This document shows positions 49,156 to 58,039 of a DNA stretch of 64,000 nucleotides, one piece after another. This DNA comes from Clostridiales bacterium (lineage in GTDB: Bacteria; Bacillota; Clostridia; Christensenellales; Aristaeellaceae), in NCBI GenBank assembly GCA_015056175.1, contig SVGT01000001.1:175793-239792 (forward strand). Direction: 5' to 3'. The notes under the pieces were generated by a model. That model ran no database searches, was not told the DNA's origin, and saw nothing but the letters and a program-made list of their open reading frames with translations. A program made the position numbers and the translations under genes. Each line of letters opens with the position of its first letter. Within the stretch, counting starts at the first letter, position 1.

Positions 49156-50106
49156 TTATGGCTGCGCCATGCAGGTAAACACCGCGCCGCCGGTGTTGGT
49201 AAGAGAAGCATCCCCAAAGCGGGAGGGTAAAAGCGCCTGCATACCCCCTTCCCCTTCATAGGGAAGCCAGTACACATACGCATCCCGCTGCCCCTGTTCG
49301 CATACCGTGATGGCGCCGCAGCTTTGCAGAACACCCAGGTATTCCTCCAGCGTCCAGCCGCCTGCCCGCATGGCGGCGGCATGCACCCTGCCCACATAGC
49401 GGATATGCAGGCTGTCGCACACATGCTCTTCATCCATGGCTTCCGGGCTGCCCCGGCGGATGAAGCCGTAGCGCCACATATTGTCCCGGAGCCACAAGCC
49501 CGTTTCGTTCCATTCCAGTACATCCTGCTTTCCCATCTGGGTATTTCCCTGCAAGATCAGATCCACGCAGCAGCCCGTCTGATGCTCGCTTTCCCCGCCG
49601 GCAGGCGTGGAAAGCCTGGAAAGCCGCGCCGCCTCCTCCAGGGACGTTACGCAGCAGTAGCGGTGAAAGGCTTCCAGCCGCAATGCGTCCTGCTGCGCCC
49701 GGGATACCGCGCCCTTGAGCAGCGTCACGTCCGTAAGTGACCTGTCAAACTGCATATCGCACAGCGCCTGGATCACCTCCCGCGCAAGCGCCGTCTGCTC
49801 CTGCGCCGGGAGATACGCGCCCACCACCTGTCTTACGCCCCGCACACTGGGCGCAGGATAATCCGCGGGCAGCGGGTGCAGGGAGCTGATGAGCAAAAGC
49901 TTTCCCTGCAAAAGCTGCCTGCGGGTATAGGATACATGCGCTGTTCCCTCCGGCGCGCCGACGGTCACCGTAACGCCCTCCCGTTGTGCAAGCGCGCCTG
50001 TTGCATCCGCCGTCTGCACCGCAGCCTTCCCCATGCCTGTCCACATCAGCGCAGCGCCCAGCAGCAGGATCAGCACAGCGCTACCCGTGCGCAGCTGTTT
50101 TTTCAT
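49156..50106 (-). CDS. M15B D,D/L,D-carboxypeptidase (VanY/LdcB-like), exported
   Basis: 316 residues with an N-terminal signal-anchor (about 8-28). SEHQTGCCVDL (SxHxxGxxxD) has the zinc His and Asp, and the late DSLHIRYVGRVHA has the third zinc His. WLRDNMWRYGFIRR is the M15B substrate-pocket segment. It should trim peptidoglycan stem peptides. The canonical Ala between G and D of the motif is Cys-Cys here, near the zinc site. The ATG at 50106 is directly after GGGAGG; the more upstream AAGGAAGGGG may be the working ribosome site. Regions of about 60 residues before and after the catalytic domain are not assigned. Confidence 0.82.
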   Translation of the reverse strand: MKKQLRTGSAVLILLLGAALMWTGMGKAAVQTADATGALAQREGVTVTVGAPEGTAHVSYTRRQLLQGKLLLISSLHPLPADYPAPSVRGVRQVVGAYLPAQEQTALAREVIQALCDMQFDRSLTDVTLLKGAVSRAQQDALRLEAFHRYCCVTSLEEAARLSRLSTPAGGESEHQTGCCVDLILQGNTQMGKQDVLEWNETGLWLRDNMWRYGFIRRGSPEAMDEEHVCDSLHIRYVGRVHAAAMRAGGWTLEEYLGVLQSCGAITVCEQGQRDAYVYWLPYEGEGGMQALLPSRFGDASLTNTGGAVFTCMAQP

Positions 50107-50175
50107 CCTCCCGCGCCCCCTTCCTTACACTACACAGCCTCCCCCCGGATGCATAAAAATATACCTGTTTTTCCC

Positions 50176-50204
50176 TTGCACCCTTCGCCGCGAACCGCTA
50201 TAAT
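50176..50204 (+). promoter_or_regulatory. Promoter of the CE7-CE4 operon
   Basis: TTGCAC (50176-50181), a 17-bp spacer and TATAAT (50199-50204). Confidence 0.8.
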
Positions 50205-50236
50205 GGAGAAAAATCCGACAGGAAAGGATGTATATC

Positions 50237-51205
50237 ATGCCGATTATCGATATGTCGCTCAAGGAGCTTTTGCAGTACAAGGGAACCAATGAATGCCCCC
50301 AGGATATCGACGCCTTCTGGGACGAGGGCATTGCCGAAATGGAACAGATGGGCACGGATTACGAACTGGTGCCCGCCGGCATGGACATTCCCAACGTGGA
50401 ATGCTACCACCTGTACTTCACCGGTGTGGGCGGCAGCCGCATCCACTGCCACTTTATCAAGCCCGCCCATATTGAGGGCAAAATTCCTGCCATTGCTTTC
50501 TTCCACGGCTACGCCGGCCACCGTCAGGATTTCTTTGATCATGTGGCCTGGGCAGGTCTGGGCTTGTGCTGCGCCGCCATGGACTGCCGCGGTCAGGGCG
50601 GTCAGAGCGAGGATTTGGCTTCCGTGCGCGGAAACACGCTGCACGGCCACATCATCCGCGGTCTGGAGGAAAACGACCCCAAAAAGCTGTACTACCGCAA
50701 TACCTTCCTGGATACCGCCCAGTTGGTGCGCATTCTGCAGCACATGGACTTTGTGGACGAAACCAAAGTCGGTGCTTACGGCGGAAGCCAGGGCGGCGGT
50801 CTGACGCTGGCCTGCGCATCCCTCTGTCCCACGCTGAACCGTGCCGCCAGCCAGTATCCCTTCCTCAGCGACTACCGCCGCGTGTGGGATATGGATCTGG
50901 ACGTGGGCGCCTACAGCGAACTGAGGGAATATTTCCGCCTGTATGATCCCCTGCACGAAAAGGAAAAGGAAACCTTCTCTCTGCTGGGCTACATCGACAT
51001 TCACAACATGACCCACCGCGTGAAAGCCAGAGTTCGCATGTTCACCGGCCTCATGGATACCATCTGCCCGCCCAGCACCCAGTTTGCCGCCTACAACGCC
51101 ATTCCCTCCGAAAAAGACTACGTGATCTACCCGGACTACGGCCACGAAAAGCTGCATAAGTCCCCTGACAATATCATGCAGTTCATGTGCGAAATGCTGA
51201 AATAA
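50237..51205 (+). CDS. Acetyl xylan esterase / cephalosporin-C deacetylase (CE7)
   Basis: 322-residue alpha/beta hydrolase without a signal peptide. The CE7 signatures are DCRGQGGQSED (116-126), YGGSQGGGLTLA with nucleophile S184, and YGHEK with the catalytic His near 301; the Asp is in GLMDTICPP. CE7 enzymes remove acetyl groups from xylo-oligosaccharides inside the cell, consistent with the GH3 and xylulokinase genes at the left end. AAAGGA lies 8 nt before the ATG at 50237; the ATG at 50228 falls inside the ribosome site. A CE4 deacetylase follows 16 nt downstream. Confidence 0.92.
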   Translation: MPIIDMSLKELLQYKGTNECPQDIDAFWDEGIAEMEQMGTDYELVPAGMDIPNVECYHLYFTGVGGSRIHCHFIKPAHIEGKIPAIAFFHGYAGHRQDFFDHVAWAGLGLCCAAMDCRGQGGQSEDLASVRGNTLHGHIIRGLEENDPKKLYYRNTFLDTAQLVRILQHMDFVDETKVGAYGGSQGGGLTLACASLCPTLNRAASQYPFLSDYRRVWDMDLDVGAYSELREYFRLYDPLHEKEKETFSLLGYIDIHNMTHRVKARVRMFTGLMDTICPPSTQFAAYNAIPSEKDYVIYPDYGHEKLHKSPDNIMQFMCEMLK

Positions 51206-51221
51206 GGAAAGGACTGTCTGC

Positions 51222-51917
51222 ATGAACACCGCGCTGCTGACCATTGACGACGTATCCTCCCGCAATACCCCCGCCATTGTGGATTATCTGTGCGAAAAGG
51301 GCATCCGGGCCATCCTGTTCGGCCGGGGCTCCAACATCGAAAAATACTACGATGAAGCCGTGTATGCCCTCAAAAAGGGCATGATCATCGGCAACCACAG
51401 CTACTCCCACGCCCATTTTTCGGAACTGAGCCTTGCGGACGCGGTGCAGGATATTGAGCGCTGCGAGCAGGTGCTGAACAAACTGTACCGGGATGCAAAC
51501 GTGGAGCGCATATGGCGCCCCTTCCGCTTCCCCTTTGGCGATAAGGGCGGCAGCAACAAGGACGCGCTGCAGCAGTACTTCCGGGAGCACGGCTTTCACA
51601 AGGTGGACGACCGGCATATCCCCTACGCCTGGTGGAAGGAAAGCGCCTGCTATCAGGACATTGACACCTTCTGGACCTTCGATTTTGAGGAGTACCGCTT
51701 GCCCTGGAAGGACGGCTACAGCTACGCCGCCATCCGGGACAAGATGAATGATCCTGCTCCCCGTCAGGGCGCTGCGCTCTTTGGCGAACATCAGCGGAAC
51801 ATACTGCTCCTCCACGCCCATGACGAAACGGACGCTATCCTGCCCGGGTATTACCGCCTGTTCATCGACGAAATGCTGGAAAAGGGCGTGACCTTCGACG
51901 CGCCCACATTCCTGTAA
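51222..51917 (+). CDS. Polysaccharide deacetylase (CE4, NodB-like)
   Basis: 231 residues, no signal peptide. LTIDDV (6-11) is motif 1 with D9/D10, GNHSYSHAHFS has the metal-binding H59 and H63, and RPFRFPFGDKGG is motif 3. HAHDE near the C-terminus is motif 5. The lack of a signal peptide fits a cytosolic oligosaccharide deacetylase rather than peptidoglycan deacetylation. It lies in the same operon as the CE7 esterase, so acetylated or N-acetylated plant or amino-sugar oligosaccharides are likely substrates. It ends at a terminator. Confidence 0.87.
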   Translation: MNTALLTIDDVSSRNTPAIVDYLCEKGIRAILFGRGSNIEKYYDEAVYALKKGMIIGNHSYSHAHFSELSLADAVQDIERCEQVLNKLYRDANVERIWRPFRFPFGDKGGSNKDALQQYFREHGFHKVDDRHIPYAWWKESACYQDIDTFWTFDFEEYRLPWKDGYSYAAIRDKMNDPAPRQGAALFGEHQRNILLLHAHDETDAILPGYYRLFIDEMLEKGVTFDAPTFL

Positions 51918-51927
51918 AATCCATATC

Positions 51928-51960
51928 AAAAAAGACCTCCGCACATGCGAAGGTCTTTTT
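51928..51960. terminator. Bidirectional terminator after the CE4 gene
   Basis: AAAAGACCT (51930-51938) pairs with AGGTCTTTT (51951-51959), around a GCACATGC core; T-runs flank both sides. Confidence 0.85.
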
Positions 51961-51968
51961 GTTTTGTG

Positions 51969-52736
51969 TTAAAGCGGTAGGCTGTCCAGCACCCGGATGC
52001 CCAGGGAGCGGAGGAAATTTTGCCCCTCATCCCACTCAGGCCAGGCAAAGGATGCCGGGTTGTGGGCGTCCACACCCATAATGGCCGTCACGTTTTCCTC
52101 TGCCGCGATCTCCCAGAAGCGGCGGCAGGGATAGCCCAGGGTATCCTTCATACCCAGATGGTTGTAGATGCCGTTCAGATTGTATTCCAGCGGGATATGC
52201 AATTGATTGGCGGCGCGGCAGATCTCCCGGCTCATCTCCCGGGCGGCGTCATCAAACACCCGATAGCTGTGCATGCAAAGGTCCGGATGGGCAAGGTACG
52301 AAAAAATGCCCCATTCCATGCCCATGACGGTGCTCCTGGTGTATTCCCGCACCTGCTCCGGGCGGGTGATCCCGCCGGAATACAGGTAATCCGGCTTGCT
52401 CTCGTCGCCGTGATTGCCAAGGATCAGATAATCCGCCTGCTCCCTGAGCTCGGTCAGATACCCCTTAAACCTGGGCACACATTCGCACTCAAATCCGGTC
52501 AGGATGCTGATCTTGCCCGCATACTCCTTTTTCAGCGCGTTGATATCCGCCATGTACGCGTCCTTCCCGTCAATCAGCATGCGGTAGGGCGGCACATAGG
52601 TTTCGTAAGGATAGGGCACATGATCGGAAAAGCCCAGCACGGAAAAGCCGTTTTGCAGCGCGCTTTCCACATAATCCCGGTCCTGCCCCTGGGCATGGCG
52701 GCAGCGGTAGGTATGGGTATGGTAATTGGTCTTCAT
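51969..52736 (-). CDS. PHP-family phosphatase, histidinol-phosphatase-like (HisK/YtvP type)
   Basis: 255 residues. NYHTHTYRCRHAQG (4-17) is the PHP first motif with metal-binding HTH. FSDHVPYP, GFECECV, LGNHG, LAHPDL and GVDAHNP are the remaining metal-ligand motifs in HisK order. It dephosphorylates histidinol phosphate in histidine synthesis in related bacteria; no other his genes are near, so the role may be another phosphate ester. AGGAGCAAACGG precedes the ATG. The start overlaps the MATE gene stop by 4 nt (ATGA). Confidence 0.82.
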   Translation of the reverse strand: MKTNYHTHTYRCRHAQGQDRDYVESALQNGFSVLGFSDHVPYPYETYVPPYRMLIDGKDAYMADINALKKEYAGKISILTGFECECVPRFKGYLTELREQADYLILGNHGDESKPDYLYSGGITRPEQVREYTRSTVMGMEWGIFSYLAHPDLCMHSYRVFDDAAREMSREICRAANQLHIPLEYNLNGIYNHLGMKDTLGYPCRRFWEIAAEENVTAIMGVDAHNPASFAWPEWDEGQNFLRSLGIRVLDSLPL

Positions 52737-54124
52737 GCCGTTTGCTCCTCTTTTGCATTTTCCTTTTCAGACAGACGGCGCACATGCCGGTAGTAACCCC
52801 ACATCAAAAGCACCATGGCTCCCACCCAGGCGGATACCTCCGCAAAGTACACGCCCCAGAAGCCGATCAGCCGGGGCAGCAAAGCCAGCATCACAATGCG
52901 CATCAACAGTTCCACAAAACCACTGTACATGGGAATCACCGTTTCACCCAAGCCCTGCAGAGAGGAACGGTACACAAACAGCAGATACAGCGAGGGCAGG
53001 AAAGCACTCATCACAAACAGGTACTGGTACCCAATCTTCAGCACCTGTTCTACCAGTTCCGGGTCGTCCTCCACAAACAGGCGCATGAGGTCCTTCCCGA
53101 ATACCATCAGAAACACCATCACGATCACAGCCAGTGTACAGCCCATCTGTGCACCTCGGCGAAGGCCTGTTTTCACCCGGTCCAGACGGTTTGCGCCAAT
53201 GTTCTGACCCATATAAGTGGCCATGGCAGCGTTCAGGGAAGAGGCCGCCACCTCCGCCACACCAATCAGGCGGTTGGCAGCGCTGGTGCCTGCCATGAAC
53301 ACAATGCCGTAACCATTAGTCACCGTCTGCAGCATCATGGCGCCAATGGAAATGACCGCGCTGGCCATAGCCATGGGAAAACCCAGCTTCCACAACTGGC
53401 GCAGCACCTTGCCATCCGGCTTGAAATCACCCTTTTCAGGGTGCATGAAAGACAGCTTGCGCAGCGCTGCAAAGTTGAACAGGAAGGATATGCTCTGGGC
53501 TATCACCGTCGCCAGCGCCGCACCCTTCACGCCCATGCCGAAATACGCCACAAACACAATATCCAGCACAATATTGAGCGTAGCTGCAATGCCCATGGCA
53601 ATCAGCGGCGTACGGCTATCGCCCAGCGCACGCAGGAAGAACGCCGTCAGATTATACCCCATCACCAGCGGAAAACCCATAAACAACACGCGCAGGTAAG
53701 CAATGGACAGGGGAAGGGTTTCCTCCGGCGAATTCATCACTTTCAGCACCGGCACAATGAGAATTTGCGCAAGTACAGTCAGGAATGCCCCCGTGAGCAC
53801 CGCAAGCAAAATGCTCTGACCCACGGTGTGCTTCAGCGCCCGTTCATTCTTAGCCCCAAAGTACTGGGAAATCAGGATGGAACAGCCCTGGGTAATACCC
53901 ATGGCCACGCCCAGCACCGTCCAGTCCAGCCAGCCGGAAGTGCTGACAGCAGCCAGCGCCGTCACACCCTCCACGCGGCCCACCACCATGGTGTCCACCA
54001 GCGAATAGAACTGCTGCAGCAAATTGCCCGCCATGATGGGCAGCATAAAAATCAGCATCAGTTTCAGCGGGCTGCCTTCCGTCATATCCCGGGTATGTCC
54101 CCGTTTTTGCATGATTTTTTCCAT
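52733..54124 (-). CDS. MATE-family efflux transporter
   Basis: 463 residues with about 12 membrane helices. Na+ or H+-coupled multidrug/metabolite exporter. GSPLKLMLIFMLPIMAGNLLQQFYSLVDTMVVGR is the MATE first-helix pattern, and FVYRSSLQGLGETVIPMYSGFVELLMRI is the second-half repeat. The second half mirrors the first as expected. AGAAGGAGC precedes the ATG at 54124. It is the first gene of a coupled pair with the PHP phosphatase; the two have no known functional link. Confidence 0.94.
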   Translation of the reverse strand: MEKIMQKRGHTRDMTEGSPLKLMLIFMLPIMAGNLLQQFYSLVDTMVVGRVEGVTALAAVSTSGWLDWTVLGVAMGITQGCSILISQYFGAKNERALKHTVGQSILLAVLTGAFLTVLAQILIVPVLKVMNSPEETLPLSIAYLRVLFMGFPLVMGYNLTAFFLRALGDSRTPLIAMGIAATLNIVLDIVFVAYFGMGVKGAALATVIAQSISFLFNFAALRKLSFMHPEKGDFKPDGKVLRQLWKLGFPMAMASAVISIGAMMLQTVTNGYGIVFMAGTSAANRLIGVAEVAASSLNAAMATYMGQNIGANRLDRVKTGLRRGAQMGCTLAVIVMVFLMVFGKDLMRLFVEDDPELVEQVLKIGYQYLFVMSAFLPSLYLLFVYRSSLQGLGETVIPMYSGFVELLMRIVMLALLPRLIGFWGVYFAEVSAWVGAMVLLMWGYYRHVRRLSEKENAKEEQTA

Positions 54125-54307
54125 AAAGCTCCTTCTGTGTCGGTTGTGCACCATTTCCTGATTTCTTTATTTTCGCACCCGTACCTGCAAATCCTGCCGA
54201 AAAAGAAAAAATATCCGCACCGGGCGGCGACCTGTTCCTTGCAGGGTTTGCATGCGTCCGCGTCGAAATGTACACCTGTGCAAAAAGCACAAAGGAAAGG
54301 GTTATTT

Positions 54308-55312
54308 ATGAGCAATATCGGCATTCTGGGCGGCGGCACCTGGGGCACCGCCCTGGGCGTTCTTTTACATCAGGCCGGCCATCATGTTACCCTGTGGTCT
54401 GCGCTGCCGGAGGAAGTATCCCAGCTTACGAAAACCCGCAGGCATCCTAACCTTCCGGGCCTTGTGATCCCGGAGGGCATCCGCTTTACGGAGGATATTG
54501 CGCAGGCCGTGCAGGGCATGGAGGCGGTGGTTTTTGCCGTGCCCTCCCCTTTTGTCCGGGAAACGGCACGCAAGGCCGCACCCCTGATGACGGACGGGCA
54601 GATCGCCGTGGACGTGGCCAAGGGTATGGAGGCCGACACCCTGCTCACCATGACGCAGGTGATCGAGGACGAGATCCGCAATCCCAATATCAAAACCGTG
54701 GCGCTTTCCGGCCCAACGCACGCGGAAGAGGTGGCCCTGGGGCTTCCCACCACCATCGTCAGCGCCTGCGAATGCGCATCCGCTGCACGCCGGGTGCAGG
54801 ATCTGTTTACCACGGATACCCTGCGTGTGTACACCAATGCGGATAAAACAGGCGTGGAGCTGAGCGGCGCCATGAAAAACATCATTGCGCTGGCCGCCGG
54901 CATATCCGCAGGCCTTGGCTTTGGCGATAACGCCAAGGCCGCCATCATCACCCGCGGCATGGTGGAGATCACCAGGCTCGGGCTTTGCATGGGCTGTCAG
55001 GAAAGCACCTTTGCAGGCCTTGCCGGCATCGGCGATCTGATCGTCACCTGCACCAGCCTCCACAGCCGCAACAACCGCTGCGGCATGCTGCTGGGAAAGG
55101 GCGTGCCGCCCACGGAAGCCATCGCCCGGGTGGGCATGGTGGTGGAGGGCATCCATGCGCTGCCTGCCGCCATGCGTTTGATGGAGCGGTATCAGGTGGA
55201 TATGCCCATCGTCCGCGCCGTGAACGCCGTGGTGTTTGAACAGGCAGACCCCATGGAAACGGTAACGGAGCTGATGCGCCGCGACCGGAAAACGGAGGCT
55301 GTACTCCCCTGA
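54308..55312 (+). CDS. gpsA: NAD(P)-dependent glycerol-3-phosphate dehydrogenase
   Basis: 334 residues. GpsA makes sn-glycerol 3-phosphate for phospholipid synthesis. IGILGGGTWGTALG (4-17) is the NAD(P)-binding motif. VALSGPTHAEEVALGLPT is the GpsA signature, followed by the catalytic Lys in SGAMKNIIALAAG and STFAGLAGIGDLIVTC with LGKG. AAGGAAAGG precedes the ATG. It stands alone between divergent MATE genes and a terminator. Confidence 0.96.
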   Translation: MSNIGILGGGTWGTALGVLLHQAGHHVTLWSALPEEVSQLTKTRRHPNLPGLVIPEGIRFTEDIAQAVQGMEAVVFAVPSPFVRETARKAAPLMTDGQIAVDVAKGMEADTLLTMTQVIEDEIRNPNIKTVALSGPTHAEEVALGLPTTIVSACECASAARRVQDLFTTDTLRVYTNADKTGVELSGAMKNIIALAAGISAGLGFGDNAKAAIITRGMVEITRLGLCMGCQESTFAGLAGIGDLIVTCTSLHSRNNRCGMLLGKGVPPTEAIARVGMVVEGIHALPAAMRLMERYQVDMPIVRAVNAVVFEQADPMETVTELMRRDRKTEAVLP

Positions 55313-55326
55313 AACAAACAAACAAA

Positions 55327-55358
55327 ACCCGCACCCCTGATGGGATGCGGGTCTTTTT
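55327..55358 (+). terminator. Terminator after gpsA
   Basis: ACCCGCA (55327-55333) pairs with TGCGGGT (55346-55352), with an inner CCC/GGG, followed by TCTTTTT. Confidence 0.85.
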
Positions 55359-55364
55359 ATGCGC

Positions 55365-56393
55365 TTATTCGCCGTAGATGAAGGCATGCAGCGTGGTGCG
55401 GATCTTGTCAAGATCGCCCACCACGACGCTGGCGTCGTTGATCTCTTCATAGTGGAATTCGCCGTTTTGCGGACAGGAGTACATTTCCATTTCCTTCATA
55501 TTGGGCACCACGGTAAAGAGCAGCGTCATCACGTCCGAGGTGCTCAAATTGGTGGACACATACTTCATGGCCGTCTGGGCCAGGGGCATCAGCTGCTCGG
55601 GCCGGGTGCCGGTCATCACCTTATCCACCATGGCGCTGAGAAACTTGCGCTGGCGCTCGTTGCGGCCAAAGTTGTTGTCCAGCTTGCGGATGCGGCAGTA
55701 TTCCAGCGCCTGCCTGCCGGTGAGCAGCTGCTTGCCGCCCTTGGTGGCCATGCCGGACACGCGCTCCACCTCCCGCGCCTCGGCGGAGGTCAGTTCAATT
55801 TCCACGCCGCCCACCAGATCCACCAGCTCGCGGAACGCAGTGAAATTGACGGAAATATACCTTGTGATATTCAGGTTCAGGGCTTCGTTGACGCACTTGA
55901 TGGCCATATTGGGCCCGCCAAAGGCGTTGGCGGCGTTGATGCGGTTTTTGCTCTTCATGCCGGGCATCTGCACATACAGATCACGGACGATGGAGGACAG
56001 CTTGACAGCGCCCGTCCTGACGTTCACCGAGCACACGATCATGGAATCCGTGCGGCCGGCGTTCACCGCCGCAGCGCTGTCCGTGCCCAGCAGCAGGATG
56101 TTCATCACGTCCTCATCAAGACCTTCGGTAACGCTGTAATCGCCGTCCGCCACCTGATAGCGGAATTCATCCTGCACCAATACATTCTTGGTTTCTTCAT
56201 CCAGCAGCAGGTCCAGATAATCCGCATCCTCATCGGGCGCCGCATCGCCCTGCGCAGGCCAGTTTTCAAATTCATCCTGCGCAGTTTCATCGCCTTCCGG
56301 CGTGCCCTGCCACAGTACATACATCCTGCCCGCCGCCATAACGGCGCCCAGCGCTACAATGAGCGCCAGCAGGAGGGCAATCCATCTCTTCAA
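55365..56393 (-). CDS. LytR-CpsA-Psr (LCP) family protein, membrane-anchored
   Basis: 342 residues. It carries the same LCP motifs as the 6486 gene: NILLLGTDSAAA, GRTDSMIVCSVN, SSIVRDLYV, NRINAANAFGGP and CRIRKLDNNFGRNERQRKFL, so the two are paralogues. The N-terminus KRWIALLLALIVALGAVMAAGRMYVLW is a single membrane anchor. I place the start at TTG 56393 because AAGGAG lies about 10 nt upstream; the TTG at 56402 is only 1 nt from it. An acidic linker of about 40 residues precedes the domain. It should ligate a glycopolymer to peptidoglycan. It has a consensus promoter and is transcribed alone. Confidence 0.88.
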   Translation of the reverse strand: MKRWIALLLALIVALGAVMAAGRMYVLWQGTPEGDETAQDEFENWPAQGDAAPDEDADYLDLLLDEETKNVLVQDEFRYQVADGDYSVTEGLDEDVMNILLLGTDSAAAVNAGRTDSMIVCSVNVRTGAVKLSSIVRDLYVQMPGMKSKNRINAANAFGGPNMAIKCVNEALNLNITRYISVNFTAFRELVDLVGGVEIELTSAEAREVERVSGMATKGGKQLLTGRQALEYCRIRKLDNNFGRNERQRKFLSAMVDKVMTGTRPEQLMPLAQTAMKYVSTNLSTSDVMTLLFTVVPNMKEMEMYSCPQNGEFHYEEINDASVVVGDLDKIRTTLHAFIYGE

Positions 56394-56467
56394 GTAATCC
56401 AATCTCCTTTTCTGTGCGCGACGGCAGGCTGCAAAAGCCCTCTCGCGCCGGTGGGGTATACATTCTT

Positions 56468-56496
56468 ATTATAACGGAACACATGCCCCTGCGCAA
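56468..56496 (-). promoter_or_regulatory. Promoter of the membrane-anchored LCP gene
   Basis: On the minus strand TTGCGC (56496-56491), a 17-bp spacer and TATAAT (56473-56468). Confidence 0.8.
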
Positions 56497-56563
56497 GCAA
56501 ACTGTTATCTTTTTACAGATCGACGGCCAGATAAGGCGCCTCCCGCCCACTGAAAGAAGCGGC

Positions 56564-57706
56564 TCAGCCCAGCAGCCCGGCCGCCTTTTTCATGCGCTCT
56601 GCGATCTTCACCCCAAAGGGGCAGCGGCTTTCGCAGGCCCTGCAGCCGATACAGTCGGAGGCATGGCGCTTCATCACCCGGTAGTGGTCGCGCACGGAAT
56701 CGGGCACGGTTTCCTGCATCAGGGCCAGGTCGTACAGCTTGTTGACCATGGCGATATCGATATCCCGGGGGCAGGGCTTGCAGTGACCGCAGTAGGTGCA
56801 CTGCCCCTGATAAGCATGGCGGGGCGCCCGGGCCAGCACGGAGGCATAATCCTTTTCCTCGTCCGATGCTTCCGCATAGGCGGCCGCCTCGTCGATCTGC
56901 CAGGTGCCGTCAAACCCCACCATCACGGACGCCACAGCCGGGCGGGTGAGGCAATAATGCAGGCACTGCACGGGCGTCAGCGCCACGCCGAAGGGAGAGC
57001 GCTGCGCATCAAACAGACGGCCGCCGGCATAGCCCTTCATCACGGTGATGCCAACGCCCTTTTGCTCGCACAGCTTATAAAGCTCCACCCGCTCCTGGGA
57101 AATGCCGTCCACGGCGGTGGAAAAATCATCCCCGAAATAGACCTCCGCATCGCCGTTCACAGGAAGCATATCAAAGGCGGGATTGACGCTGAAGAGCATC
57201 ATCTCCACCAGACCGCTTTCCGCCGCCAGTTTGGCGATAAAAGGGTTGTGGGTGCTCATGCCGATGTGGCGGATGCGGCCCTGCCTTTTCAGTTCCTGCA
57301 CATAGGCAAGGAAGGGGCCGTTCACAATCCCGTTCCAATCCTCCTCCTGATCCACATAATGGATCATGCCCAGGTCAATATAGTCCGTTTCAAAACGGCA
57401 AAGCAGATCCTCAAAGGCTTCCTTCACCTTGTTCATTTCCCGGCTGCGCACATACTGCCCGCCCTGCCAGGTGGAGCCGATGTGCCCCTGGATGATCCAC
57501 TTGTTCCTTTTCCCGCGCATGGCAGCGCCGATATTGGAGCGCACCTGGGGCGCGCTCATCCAGCAGTCCAGAATGTTGATGCCCGCTCTTTCGCAATGAT
57601 CCATGATCTCCCTGCATTTTTCTGCGGAATGGCGCTCCAGCCACTCGCCGCCAAGGCCGATCTCGGATACCGTAAGTCCTGTGTTGCCAAGCTGTCTATA
57701 ATGCAT
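56564..57706 (-). CDS. Aldo/keto reductase with C-terminal 4Fe-4S domain
   Basis: 380 residues. The N-terminal barrel begins MHYRQLGNTGLTVSEIGLGG, the aldo/keto reductase motif, with DCWM at the position of the usual catalytic Asp region and HYVDQEEDW. The C-terminal domain has two ferredoxin-like clusters, CTYCGHCKPCP (about 307-317) and CIGCRACESRCPFG (about 354-367). This fused class is common in anaerobes; the Fe-S domain may pass electrons to the substrate-binding barrel in place of, or with, NAD(P)H. The substrate is unknown. GGGAGG precedes the ATG. Confidence 0.88.
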   Translation of the reverse strand: MHYRQLGNTGLTVSEIGLGGEWLERHSAEKCREIMDHCERAGINILDCWMSAPQVRSNIGAAMRGKRNKWIIQGHIGSTWQGGQYVRSREMNKVKEAFEDLLCRFETDYIDLGMIHYVDQEEDWNGIVNGPFLAYVQELKRQGRIRHIGMSTHNPFIAKLAAESGLVEMMLFSVNPAFDMLPVNGDAEVYFGDDFSTAVDGISQERVELYKLCEQKGVGITVMKGYAGGRLFDAQRSPFGVALTPVQCLHYCLTRPAVASVMVGFDGTWQIDEAAAYAEASDEEKDYASVLARAPRHAYQGQCTYCGHCKPCPRDIDIAMVNKLYDLALMQETVPDSVRDHYRVMKRHASDCIGCRACESRCPFGVKIAERMKKAAGLLG

Positions 57707-57722
57707 ACAATCCTCCCGTTAT

Positions 57723-57842
57723 TTACGCGAGTCGCGCAATCATTTCATCCTGCAGTTCTTTGGGCCGCTTTACACAATGCGCCGATACGCCCCGGAACAC
57801 GAAGGCGTAGTAACTGACCGTCACGGTATGTAAAGGACACAT
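57723..57842 (-). CDS. Possible small protein in the aldo/keto reductase leader
   Basis: 39 codons, MCPLHTVTVSYYAFVFRGVS to ending DEMIARLA. It begins only about 7 nt after the expected transcript start and has no ribosome site; its stop is 16 nt before the reductase ATG. It has a plausible amino-acid composition and amphipathic C-terminus, but could be chance. An ATG five codons upstream lies inside the -10 box. Confidence 0.25.
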   Translation of the reverse strand: MCPLHTVTVSYYAFVFRGVSAHCVKRPKELQDEMIARLA

Positions 57843-57855
57843 CTTCGTACATTTC

Positions 57856-57884
57856 ATTATAGCATCCCAGCGCGCTTTGCACAA
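57856..57884 (-). promoter_or_regulatory. Promoter of the aldo/keto reductase
   Basis: On the minus strand TTGTGC (57884-57879), a 17-bp spacer with extended -10 TGC, and TATAAT (57861-57856). The leader is about 140 nt. The rest of the intergenic stretch to 58039 shows no other clear element and no strong promoter for the permease operon. Confidence 0.75.
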
Positions 57885-58039
57885 CCGCTCAGCCTGTCCC
57901 GCCGATTTACGTCGCCCTCCGGCAGGATATTTTTCCAAAAAATCCCGCAGCATGAAATAATCCCCGCCTTCCGCGCGTCTAATCAGGCAAAGACCGATCT
58001 ATCATCCTATCTTCAACCGCACTGTAAGGGAGGAATTTG

